Under the pieces are notes generated by a model, which saw only the letters and a list, made by a program, of their open reading frames with translations, made no database searches and had not been told where the DNA came from. This document shows, one piece after another, positions 50,254 to 62,335 of a stretch of DNA of 64,000 bases; positions within the stretch are counted from its first letter, which is position 1, and every line of letters starts with the position of its first letter. The position numbers were made by a program, and so were the translations under genes. The DNA lies in NCBI GenBank assembly GCA_903813345.2, contig CAIIXF020000011.1:31984166-32048165 (forward strand), in the 5' to 3' direction. Origin of the DNA: Owenia fusiformis. Its lineage: Eukaryota > Annelida > Polychaeta > Sabellida > Oweniidae.

Positions 50254-51776
50254 ATCTTTTGCCATGATTTTTTCATTTTTCAAATGATGTTTATGACAAC
50301 TATGATCTAGCGGTCCATTTGACTACCAGTAGACGAATGAGTACTTTTCAATAAAAACATGGAATACGCCATAGTGTAAAAATAAACAATCCACAAGTGG
50401 AATTGTAGAGAAGGTGCAGGTACATATAAATTTGATTCTGAATCAAAACGTGAATGATGGTTGATTGAAATCAATGTCATTATTATGATGATATAGTAAA
50501 ATATTAATTCTTGTCAATTGGTTTAATTATATGATGGTGGGATAGAGACAACCCAAGTATTCCGAGTTCAGGAAATCCATACTGCGTATTAATGTCGTAA
50601 AAGTGTATGAAAGGCGTTTAAGAAAAAGAGGCGTGATTCCCAAAAAATCTTAAAACCAGCTTAAAACGCTTTAAAATGATAGGTTGGGATACCCTATTTT
50701 ATAAAACGCTTTCCACCAAGATGCTTTAGTAAGAGTTTTTCTAGTGTACGTAATTCTAATAAGCACTTGGATTTGCCATCCGCAGAGAGAATGGGATCGA
50801 TTCAGTGAAATAATATCATCCAGGGACTAAATGCTACTAAAATAGCACAGATATTTTGATTTGAGAAATAACGTGATGAACTGAATGATGAATTCCCACC
50901 ATGTGCCGATGACAGCTTTGAAAATGAAAAGATAAATAAAACGATCCACCCGGGATACGGCAGCTTATTCCTGAGTCCGTATTAACGAGAAAAAACAGGT
51001 ACGCAAACACGTTTGATATGTTATGATATGGATAAAAAATGATAAAAATAGTCATTCATATTGGACTATACCTCACGATGATACGTGATAATGTGAATTC
51101 TTAGGGGATTCATTAAATGCTAATGGAGATATTCGAGGTCAAGCTAATCAGAATCATTATCGGGAATTGAGCAATGGCACTTCGTCGTCGTGTTCATTAA
51201 ATGTAGAAGGGCAAATTATTAGCAGAAGCCGAGATAGTATCGTCTTAAAGGTGCACGAACCCTGGAACCCAAGGCTTATAACATGCGAAATGTTATCTGG
51301 AACTACATATTGATTTGATATTATGAACTAGAACGATTATCGTTTTAGATGCTACTCCATGAAATTAGTAAAAAACGTTAATTTCTTCTTAAGCGTCGTT
51401 CTTATGCAAGACAGAAATATATGATGAGTTTAACTTCCGCATATTTGGAATTAGCATTTCAATTAGGCTTATGCTTTATAATGGGAATGGTATTTTATGC
51501 TCATCCATGTTAGAAGTACATTTGATAAAGATAGTCTTATAAGAGATGTCTATGTTTCTATGAAATTTATATCTAATCCAGGATCTAACATTATTTATGG
51601 CTAAACGTAAATCGTAGGCTACACGGGCTTCCAACAGTTTGTTGGATTACGGTTTAAAAGTCTGACGCCAAGATGCTTTCTCCTTTTTATCAGCAACGTT
51701 TATAACGTTAACCTTTATGATAAGTGACAACATTGCCATTGTATATACATTGACTATTTTATCCTTTATGTTACAG
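50254..51776. other. Spacer upstream of the Popeye-domain gene
   Basis: No coding exon recognised. A non-coding first exon and the promoter of the Popeye-domain gene are expected somewhere here, because the first coding exon at 51777 is preceded by a good acceptor (TTATGTTACAG) rather than by an obvious start of transcription. Confidence 0.4.
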
Positions 51777-51788
51777 ATTGCTGGAAAC

Positions 51789-54700
51789 ATGAATGAATCT
51801 GAGTTGGATGGCATAACACAAAATACAACAAACGTTACCCAAGATGCAGTATGTTACCTTGGTAACTGGGACGGAGCCAATCATGTTGTGTTCCAAGTGG
51901 CCCATGGTGCCATGTTGGTGGGATACCTCTCCCCGGATACAACATACGGGACTCTTCTCATGCACATAATGTTACTCATCGGTAAGAAATATTATTGATT
52001 CTATAATTTGATTTTCCATTGGTTTTTGTTATTTAGATGGGTGTGTTAAACTTTTCATATGTTTCTCATTAGCTCATGGATTAATTGATATTTTTAGGTT
52101 ATTTAGTTTTCTCTGCCTGGGCGTGGGTGATACTCTGTGCTCCTGACGTTTTCTCCTGGACGTTCAGTTTTATGGTGATCAATGGCATGCAGGTCCTTCT
52201 AACGTGCTACAGAATGAGACCTGTCAAATTCCCAAATGATCTAGATGAAGTCTACAAAAAGTTGTTCGGACCACTAAAGGTTCCAAGGTACGATGTGAAC
52301 AACTTGTTAGATTGTTTGTGTGTGGATGTATTATATCAATATTTATTATATCTGAGTGGAGTGAGGTTGGATGTGTTTAACCAAAAATACCTTTGACCAA
52401 AAATGAACAAAAGACGGTTTTCGTGAAAAAGACATAACTTTAAGTGAATTTTAGTATATTAGGACATATCTTCCAAGTTACAGTCAAAGTTCGTTATATT
52501 TTAGGCACATCTTTAAAAAGCTGGTTAGTGCGGAGTATGCTACAATTATGACGCTACACGCTGGGGAGATCTATGCTACACAAAATGTCACAAAAACTGA
52601 TCGACTCTCCCTCTTGATGTCGGGAAAGTAAGTACAAGAAAGTTGGCATATCAAAAGGTATCAAAAACGACCCTACAATCGATACAATAACGTCGAAGTA
52701 ATTAACAAAACAATGGTAGTGTTTTTTTAGTAAAGAAATCAATTGAGAATCATAATCTAATCAACAGGCCAGGAAATATCATGAAGACTGCAGTTATGAA
52801 GTTCACATTGTGGTCGCCAGTCATTGTATTTTCTAATATTTTATTTTAGAGTAAATGTCATGTCCCATGGTCAATGTCTTCACCAGGTGTTTGAGAAAGA
52901 ATTCATGGATTCACCAGAATATGAGGCCAACTGCAGCACTCAAGGGGATGAAAAATTCCAAGTGAGTTACCATGGCAACCAATAAATTATTTTATCATAT
53001 TGCTGCCTCAATATCCAAAGATTCTATGATTAATGATCTCTAAGATAGCGTTATTAATGAAGTCCATTAAAATATTCTCATATTTATTCTGGTTGTTATG
53101 GTAACCTTTATAATTTTCTAGATTTAACATTGATAATTTTCTAGGTTTCCATAGTTGCAGCTGAGCCGTGTCGCTACATATTTTGGCAAAGGTCAAGCCT
53201 GGCATATTTCTGTGTCAAGGAACCCTATGTTGCCAACATTCTTGGTTTAATCATTGGCAGAGATATAACGAATAAGCTATATGCCATGTCTGATAAGGTA
53301 AAAATAAAATGGCAACGTTCGCCACATTTTAAAAGATGGGGGGAAATAACTTAACAATAACATGGTGTAAACATTCTGACATTGCATATTAAATGAACCG
53401 GGAAACTTGAGCAAAGAGAATCGTTGATTATTTTCAAATTGGTAAAACATATTCAAAATACTACAGGGTGGGCCAAAAAAACGCCACTTTTTCAAGACAC
53501 TACAACTTTTTTATTTTCCAACCTACATACCCCAGATTTTGCAGTTATATAGTGCCAGGGGTTCTTAGTAATAATACAATGTAACAAGTCCTTCAACTTG
53601 GATTATATTGGATCTAAAAGGGGAGTTCAATTGGTTTGCCACCCTAAATGATGATATATTTTAGTTCTAGTCGCTTTGCTGATATAGCAGTATCAATGAA
53701 ATGTTAGCTAAGTTTTTTTCAACCTGTCTTAATTGACAGCTTTAGTTGAGCAATTTTCTAGATTGGGTGACTTCATACAATCTCCTGTAGGCATTGCCAT
53801 ACCCTATACTCACTGGGGTTTGCATCAGGGCTATTAGCTTGGCGATCATCAGGCCGTATCAGTTCAGGAACATTTTGCAAAGTATGCTTATTTCTCATGG
53901 CACACCTATGTTTAAGTGATACGTTGGTGGCATATTTTATTCAGGTAAAAGTGTATAATTCATGATCCATGGCTAGATAACAACCTCAAGTTTCAATTGG
54001 TATGCAAATTATGATTTTGCATCAAAAAATAAAAAGGTTACAGCATTTTGAAAAAAGTGGCGTTTTTTTTGGCCCCCCCTGTATATTTATATTTGTCCTG
54101 CTTTCAATTTAATGAGCATGACTATTTTCATTCAGAATAATGTATTGTTTTTTTAATGTCACCACCACATATTGTTTTAGTTTCAAAACTTTTTGTGGAC
54201 GAAGTTCGGCGGTCGGCGTTCAGCGTCTGTAACAAATGGTATGTGGTGGCACATCTGAATCAAATCTGATTCGTATTCTTCCAATTATTAGATGAAAACA
54301 AAGCAAGGCGGGAGACTCGATCTACGTCATCCTTGTTTGACGCTAGGTACGAAAGATGGCGCTGAAGACACTATTATACCTTCAAGATTGAAGAACTCCA
54401 ATGACCAAGGTTATGACTCTAATGGTGATGAAGGTCTATATTGTTTTATTCATTTATATCTAAAGTTTTGATTTTACACTTGACGTTCCATCATGTATGA
54501 ATAATACAATATAGGAACTGCCCTCTCGATACCCCTTTTTGCATTTGTCAGTAGCGACAGTTGAAACAAGTATCAATTTAGCGAAAATGTCGTTAAGATT
54601 GAATAACATGTATGCAAATGTGTCGTTAATTAGAAAAAACTTATTTTTAGAAGCTGGGTACAAAAATAAATATATCGCTAATTACAAGACAAAAGTTTTT

Positions 54701-54985
54701 GCATGTGTACAGTTCATGAAACATATCACTAATCACATATCAAAATGTTTGAATTGGTATGAGTTCATGAGTGTATCGCTGTTTTGATACATTTGAAAGA
54801 CTTGAGATTTTGATGTTTTTTGTTTAGTAGATACGGACGAACCTGAGTGTAACTGGAAAGGAGGGGTGATGTTTCCAAATGGCAAGGCTGATCTTCCACA
54901 AATCAATGTCCATAAAACGGATGCCTCGTATAAGAGCAGCTTAGCTTCGCTTGCAGCAACAAGTCCTGCACTAAGAAGACATTAA
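51789..54985 (+). CDS. Popeye domain-containing protein (BVES/POPDC family)
   Basis: Seven coding exons: 51789-51981, 52098-52287, 52505-52627, 52850-52961, 53145-53297, 54292-54433, 54828-54985; GT-AG sites and phases agree, 356 residues, close to vertebrate BVES. The N-terminus has sequons N2-E-S, N12-T-T and N15-V-T, then three membrane segments (about 33-48, 52-77, 80-102). The cytosolic Popeye domain follows (about 115-257) with YRMRPVKFPNDLDEVYKKLF, the cAMP-contacting D189-S-P-E192 motif and FQVS (205-208), and LIIGRDITNKLYAMSDK. Popeye proteins bind cAMP and modulate membrane trafficking, adhesion and K2P channels in muscle; role here is inferred. The tail (258-356) is divergent. Exon 7 has a TAGTAG tandem acceptor (54828 or 54831), which would include or drop one residue. 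An AATAAA is at 55054. BVES versus POPDC2/3 cannot be settled by eye. Confidence 0.92.
53464..54081. mobile_element. 618-bp TA-flanked MITE in a Popeye-gene intron
   Basis: Ends CAGGGTGGGCCAAAAAAACG (53464) and CGTTTTTTTTGGCCCCCCCTG (ending 54081; last 20 bases inspected) are inverted, continuing with CCACTTTTTCAA/TTGAAAAAAGTGG, and each is next to TA. The middle is not paired. It lies in the fifth intron. Confidence 0.8.
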
Positions 54986-55053
54986 AAGGAAACCATACTA
55001 GCATATAGATTCAGTTTGAATGTACAGTTCAGTGTGTGATCACTGAAAATTAA

Positions 55054-55059
55054 AATAAA
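55054..55059 (+). terminator. Poly(A) signal of the Popeye-domain gene
   Basis: AATAAA 69 bp after the stop codon at 54983-54985, the nearest canonical signal. Confidence 0.6.
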
Positions 55060-55699
55060 TAATATTTTGAAATATAACGTTCTCGGGAGAATACAATTTA
55101 TGTTCCATGTAAATATACATGTTGCTATTAATGTTTATTCATGGACATGGACAGAAAATCTGATGATCTAAGAAAATGAGACGCTTTTATAATATTTGTC
55201 TTACCAAGTAACTGTTGCATATAAGCACGGACACTGCAAATCATTTTGACACTTAACCAACATATTTCTATCTGAATAAACATCGTTTGTTGTTATAAGA
55301 TAATTTCCATGTTGATAGATCTACGAGCAGGTTAAGCGGTAAGCATGGCAACAGGTAGATCGGAAACTGTGTTGTTTATCTTATCTGTGAAAATTGCATG
55401 CGTCTACCTGTGATAAAACGCCTCAGTGGTCACGCTTCGTTACTCTATATCTTTATTTAATGTGCAAATGAGTTTGATTCCCTGGCGGCGTTTGGTACAC
55501 ATTTGATTGCTGAGAACATTGTTTTTCACGTTTCGTTGCTATTTCTATTCTTATTTGATGAATAATTGTAATTTCGAATATGACCATCTGAGAATTTCAT
55601 TCATGGGTGTATTGAGATCTAAGGAGATACATAACAGAGGAAGGTCATGGATAGCTAGATACTATCGTATCATGGTGTAAACTGTTCACTTCTGAATTT

Positions 55700-57905
55700 A
55701 GTTTCTTCTCAGTTGAAGTGGACAAAAATTATGGATAAACCAATTAAATACATATGTACCTTCTAGACGGAGTTTCCTCTTTGAAGTAGAAACAAATTGT
55801 GGATAAACTAATTTTAGAATGGACAGAGTATTTTTTAATTGAAGCCTCTGCTAGATTTATTTTTCTCTTGTTTGAAGTGGACATAGAGATAGAAACTAAT
55901 TCTAAACACTATACGTCTCTTCAAGATCTAGTTTCGTCTGAAGTGGACAATTATTAGATATTGTATGCCTCTTTTAGATTCAAATTTCTCTTGTTTGAAG
56001 TGGACTCAAATTATGGACAAACTAACTTTAAATACTATACGTCTCTTCAAGATCTTATTTTGTTTGAAGTGGACACAAATTATGGACAAACTAATTTTAA
56101 ATACTATACGTCTCTTCAAGATCTTATTTTGTTTGAAGTGGACACAAATTATGGACAAACTAATTTTAAATACTATACGTCTCTTCAAGATCTTATTTTG
56201 TTTGAAGTGGACACAAATTATGGACAAACTAATTTTAAATACTATACGTCTCTTTAAGATCTTATTTTGTTTGAAGTGGACACGGATTATGGACAAACCA
56301 ATTCTAAATACTGTACGTCTCTTCAAGATCTTATTTTGTTTGAAGTGGACACAAATTATGGACAAACTAATTCTAAATACTATACGTCTCTTCAAGATCT
56401 TATTTTGTTTGAAGTGGACACAAATTATGGACAAACTAATTCTAAATACTGTACGTCTCTTCAAGATCTTATTTTGTTTGAAGTGGACACAAATTATGGA
56501 CAAACTAATTTTAAATACCATACGTCTCTTCAAGATCTAATTTTGTTTTGGACACTTATTATGGACAAACTAATTTTAGATACTGTATGCCTCTTCTAGA
56601 TCAAGATTTCTCTTGTTTGAAGTGGACACAAATTATGGACAAACTAATTTTAAATACTATACGTCTCTTCAAGATCTAATTTTGTTTTGGACACTTATTA
56701 TGGACAAACTAATTTTAGATACTGTATGCCTCTTTTAGATTCAAATTTCTCTTGTTTGAAGTGGACTCAAATTATGGACAAACTAACTTTAAATACTATA
56801 CGTCTCTTCAAGATCTTATTTTGTTTGAAGTGGACACAAATTATGGACAAACTAATTTTAAATACTATACGTCTCTTCAAGATCTTATTTTGTTTGAAGT
56901 GGACACAAATTATGGACAAACTAATTTTAAATACTATACGTCTCTTTAAGATCTTATTTTGTTTGAAGTGGACACGGATTATGGACAAACTAATTCTAAA
57001 TACTGTACGTCTCTTCAAGATCTTATTTTGTTTGAAGTGGACACAAATTATGGACAAACTAATTTTAAATACTATACGTCTCTTCAAGATCTAATTTTTT
57101 TTGGACACTTATTATGGACAAACTAATTTTAGATACTGTATGCCTCTTCTAGATCAAGATTTCTCTTGTTTGAAGTGGACACAAATTATGGACAAACTAA
57201 TTTTAAATTCTATACGTCTCTTCAAGATCTAATTTTGTTTTGGACACTTATTATGGACAAACTAATTTTAGATACTGTATGCCTCTTCTAGATCAAGATT
57301 TCTCTTGTTTGAAGTGGACACAAATTATGGACAAACTAATTTTAAATACTATACGTCTCTTCAAGATCTAATTTTGTTTTGGACACTTATTATGGACAAA
57401 CTAATTTTAGATACTGTATGCCTCTTCTAGATCAAGATTTCTCTTGTTTGAAGTGGACACAAATTATGGACAAACTAATTTTAAATACTATACGTCTCTT
57501 CAAGATCTAATTTTGTTTTGGACACTTATTATGGACAAACTAATTTTAGATACTGTATGCCTCTTCTAGATCAAAATTTCTCTTGTTTGAAGTGGACACA
57601 AATTATGGACAAACTAATTTTAAATTCTATACGTCTCTTCAAGATCTAATTTTGTTTTGGACACTTATTATGGACAAACTAATTTTAGATACTGTATGCC
57701 TCTTCTAGATCAAAATTTCTCTTGTTTGAAGTGGACACAAATTATGGACAAACTAATTTTAAATACTATACGTCTCTTCAAGATCTAATTTTGTTTTGGA
57801 CACTTATTATGGACAAACTAACTCTAGATACTGTATGCCTCTTCTAGATCAAAATTTCTCTTGTCTGAAGTTGACACAAAGTATGGTCAGAACTAGTTCT
57901 AAATA
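55700..57905. repeat. 69-bp minisatellite turning into 139-bp dimers
   Basis: From 55980 to 56530 and 56750 to 57090 the unit TTTGTTTGAAGTGGACACAA...CGTCTCTTCAAGATC repeats every 69 bp. From about 57100 to 57840 a two-unit period of 139 bp takes over: TTGGACACTTATTATGGACA begins at 57101, 57240, 57379 and 57518. A block at 55960-56040 recurs at 56730-56810, showing a larger duplication. Since 69 is a multiple of three and units lack stops in three frames, long false open frames (up to 191 codons) arise on both strands. Confidence 0.85.
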
Positions 57906-60900
57906 CTATACGCCTCCTCAATATGGACAATATAATATTTGAAATTGGAGTTAATCATGAATAATCATAAATAATTCAGAGTATGCCTCTTCTAAACTGA
58001 TTTTTAATTTTAACATAAAGTCAAATTATGAACAAAATGATTTGAAATATGCCTCTTAGATCAATATTCCTCTAGGTTGAAGTGAACAGAATCTCTGACT
58101 ATTTCCTACTTTTAACGATTCTGGATGCTAACATACTGACATGTAATTACATGTTGAGGGAGATAATGGAAGTTGGAAAACGAAACCTATACGATGGCAA
58201 CTGTACTCAAAATCTGTCCTCATCTCCTGCTCAGAGCATCTGCCATGCTCAGTGAGGGAGATGCTATGAATGTCAGAATGCTAAATGAACACTAGAAGCA
58301 GTCATATCAAGTCAATTCGGAGGTTACGGTTTAAGCGTTTTTTGGACGGGAACGTGTATCATTACTTCAAGGGATTTATTCTCTTCTTGGTCGCATAGCA
58401 TTCACTTGCCCGATTGAGTATAAACGTTCTAATTAGTTCTCATTAGGGTACAGGGAAAAGCGTGTGAGATGAGGACAGTAATCCTTGTGGGGCTTGCTAT
58501 TACATCTACACATACAAGTTCTCTTTTTAACGTGTAGCTTAATTAGAGCTCCCTTCTATTAGCCAGGCCCTAGATTGGCATGACATTTAACTACACTGCC
58601 TTCCAATTTCAGCCCCTGTCAAATCGTAAATAATCGAGATTTTTATTGAACAGTTTTGCATTGATTAGTTGATCACATACAAATCAGTGTTGGAATCCTC
58701 AATTACGTTACATCTCACATTGCTCGATTGCCCAATTGAAATACGCTTTTGTAGGATTTATTTACGTCCCCCCCAAAAAAAGTTTGGCAATCATGACTAC
58801 CCACTTAATAGCCTCCTAAAGTTGTTATGCTTAAAATGGAATTTTCTTTCTCATTACAAAGGATGGAAATTAATGACTTTAATAATTTTCTTTAAATCGC
58901 CAATTACAAATTGGATTTAGCGCGTTGTCCAATAGTCGAGTGAAGCACAGCGCATTGGTTGCACAGTTCCATGTACTGACTGGCCTTCAGTGTAAACTAC
59001 TAATATCTCATAACTAGTTTATCTGATTTTTTGAAAGATATACTATTGTTGCCGTAGGCGTAAGTGTATTCTGGTATTGAACGCTGGTATTAAAACTTGA
59101 CATTCTAATCATCTTTATAATTAGCTAGAAATTAACACAAGGCACCTGTGGCCCGAGAATGTACCTGCAACATTTTCTAGTGAGCGTTTTTTCATAAATG
59201 TGATTACCTTCTACTTAAACATTCTGATACTCATTGCATCTCTTTGCATCGCAGAAGGATAGAGATGGAGAGGGCGTGGCTTACCACAATGCTACTTAAA
59301 GGCCCCGTGCAAAGTTTGAAAATACATACATGTAGTCTAATCATTCAAATATTTCTTTTTCATGGCTTGGAAGACTATTTGAGACTTTTTTGAAAAAATG
59401 TTTTTTCTTATAATTTTCAACTATTTGAATTTCCCGCCATTTTAGAAACTAAGAACAGCCATTTTAACGGTTACCTCTATATGTTGTCAGCTGGGTTTGC
59501 AAATATTTCTTGGGGGTCATGTTCGTAAGAAGATTTAATCCCCTTTTCCATTTACTCGTTAGAAATAGTCCTTGAGATCACTGAAGTACGACTAACAAAC
59601 CAAAATTACATTTTGTAACCATAGAAACCAATTAGTCTGTCTGAATTGCTTATATTCACGATCTCAAATTAAAAATATTTTGCTTTGTAGTATGACATGT
59701 TTTGTACAAAAGTGACTGTTCCGATGGCACTTAAATGGCACTTTTCGTTTTCTTCTCTTCGCAAATCAATGTCAGTGTGTTTGTTGTCTTAGGGACAAAG
59801 ATCAAGAACAGGCCAGATACTGATTGAGAGATATGTACGTATAATTGAAATTAAGAGTTGAAGGTCCGGGTTCGAATTCTGTACTTGGCTTTGGAATTTC
59901 AACTTGAGCACACATTTACATATCGAGTTATCGTCATCACCCAACAATCACATATGCATCGCCCATCTTCTCTTTAGTATCAAATCAAATGACTTGAATT
60001 GTGTAGCAAGTGAATTGGAAATGATGCGCAGATGTGCAAAATCGACGAAAATCCATCATATCAATTGTGATTATTAGTCCTTGGAATGTCTCTCCAAGAC
60101 CAAATTGATCTTACTATGAACCATAAACTATATCATGGACATAAACGCCAATAGGATGGAATCTAGGGCCTAACATTTTAATCAGCGACCTAATTTTGTA
60201 ACCACTCTTATGAAGTCAGATTGTTTTACCCTAACAGAGCACCAGAGGTTCAAGAGGATTTTTCTAGTTTGAAACACATTTTCAAAAATGCCTGTTTATA
60301 GAAAATGGGCTTTATTTCTATTTTCATTAATTGAATTTTCAAAAGATATTTTGTGTCCTCGCATTCGGTTAATTTCAAGGTTCACTCCGCAAAGCCACTT
60401 TTAAATCAAATTGTGTTTTACAATAGCCTACAACTAGGAACCCCCTCCTCTCCTGGCCAAAATCCTTTAAAAATCATGCAGTTTTCACCATTTTGTGAGC
60501 ACTTTTCAAGTGATTTTGGGCCAAAAGTGTCAATTAAAATCAAAAAAAATATTACATTCAAAATTACCCAAACATGCTCCTTTATCAACAACTGAATGTT
60601 TTACATATATAATACATATAGCCGTAAAGAACGTCCTAATATACACTTAAAATTGTAAAAGAAGAGCTCGATTGAGAGTGAACGTGTCGAAACCCGTGCC
60701 TCGGCGTCTCAGCTGTTGATTTCTGTAGCTGGCTGCCGAGAAAAGTAGCTGATATCGCAACTTCTATATTAAGGCCTCATCACCCGTCATCATCTCGAAC
60801 ACGCGGCATATCTAACATTACATATCAGCTTATCGGGAATACAGGATTATCAAATGTGGATCAAAAATAACATAAGGTATGTAAAACCATTTTGTAAGTA

Positions 60901-61935
60901 GTTGAGTGAAAAAGTATACAGGCACAAACTTCGCATGATAGGATAAGATTTATGCATACGTAATATTGTTATTGTGTATTAGATAAATGAGAAAATATAT
61001 CGACTGAGATGTTATCCCCAGTTATTCATGTGGTTCTCGATTTTTCTAGATCTATTGTTGTAAAGAATGTGCTAGCCTCGCATCAAGTCATTGTATTGTC
61101 TATGTTAACTATCTCCATGTCACAAATTATGGGAGGGGCAAGGTAGAACAAAATGCATTTAATACTCAGATAACTTAATATGATCGTAAGTCTGCGTTAC
61201 ATTTCGATAAAAGTATATCTCGTAGAAGATATATATAAGTACACGGGAAAGTATTTTCTAATGGAAGGTCAACACAACTCAATATTATTCCAACAACTAT
61301 CTTAATAAAGATCGGTTTAATGTGACAAGATGCAATCGACACAGCAGAGAAAACACTCGTAGAGTTAATTCGAATGGGGAGCCAGGGTTCGCAATCGCAA
61401 TAAAATCTAGCTGTTACGCGAAAAGTATCAAGAGTGATAAACGACAGGGTTGAATCGTAATAAATCAGAGTTAAAAGTGATCAAACTACGGCCTGCTCTG
61501 CGATAAGCTCCTTTAATCTCTTAATACGTCGAATCTTCTACCTTACTGGATATTTATATCGTTACCGAGTCCAATAAAGGAGGTGTTAATCTCTAGTTGT
61601 TCTTATTGCATCTTTAAACCAAGTCGTTGAAGAGATAATGCGGATTAAACTGTCTCATTAAAATTGTTACCTGACCGATAGAAATTAAAGGAACTTGGTA
61701 ATCTATCATTTCCTCAGTTATAGATCAACGCGATGATGGTCTAAAGGCATACGGTAGGCGTACGGTAGGAGTAGGCTTTATTCAGTGTTCTCTCTCCCCG
61801 ATTCTCTCTCTGATGCCATTACGTTTGTAGTCTCATAGTTTTGCTTCAAGAGTGTGGACCCCCCTCTTATCTATTTCACCAGCACAACACTTGTGGCTCA
61901 CAAGGACTTGTATAGCTAGACTTGTAATCCCATGT
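57906..61935. other. Gene-free spacer, possible regulatory DNA
   Basis: No exon can be supported in about 4 kb. It is poorer in obvious repeats than the rest of the window. Homeodomain-like TTAATTAG (58549-58556) and ATAATTAG (about 59119) occur, but such motifs are common in AT-rich DNA. GGTCCGGGTTCGAATTC at 59863 looks like a tRNA B box with no A box. Confidence 0.35.
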
Positions 61936-61939
61936 CATA

Positions 61940-62335
61940 TTCTAGTGATTCCAGGGACGCATCATTGAATGGTTTCGGGCTCAATGCGCTAGAGGTTTTA
62001 GGTCTGGTTTCAGTCCCAATGCGCTAGTGGTCTAAGGTCTGGTTTCAGGCCTTATGCGCTAGTGGTCTAAGGTCATACTTCAGTGGTTCTAGGGACGGCA
62101 TTATGGAATTGTTTCAGGCCAAATGCGCTAGTGGTCTAATGTCATACTTTAGTGGTTCTAGGGACGCATTATTGAATGGTTCAGACCTAATGCGCTGGTG
62201 GTCTAAGGTCAAACTTAAGTGGTTCTAGGGACGCATTATTGAATGGTTTCAGGTCTAATGCGCTAATGGTCTAGGGTCAAACTTAAGTGGTTCTAGGGAC
62301 GAATTATTGAATGGTTTCAGGCCTAGTAGACTGTG
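61940..62335. repeat. About 67-bp minisatellite
   Basis: Units contain TGGTTCTAGGGACGCATTAT, GAATGGTTTCAGGCC and AATGCGCTAGTGGTCTAAGG. Full units start near 62080, 62150, 62218 and 62288; the first part (61950-62060) has shortened units. No coding role. Confidence 0.75.

Noticed and set aside
51717-51788. Extension of the Popeye-gene first exon upstream (MISDNIAIVYTL...)
   Set aside because: It crosses the strong acceptor TTATGTTACAG at 51766-51776; the ATG at 51789 gives the expected short glycosylated N-terminus.
59860-59885. tRNA gene suggested by GGTCCGGGTTCGAATTC
   Set aside because: Only a B box is visible; no A box, acceptor stem or anticodon arm at the right distance.
55700-62335. 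Regular direct repeats as CRISPR arrays
   Set aside because: The units are contiguous or dimeric minisatellites without unique spacers of fixed length, and the genome is eukaryotic.
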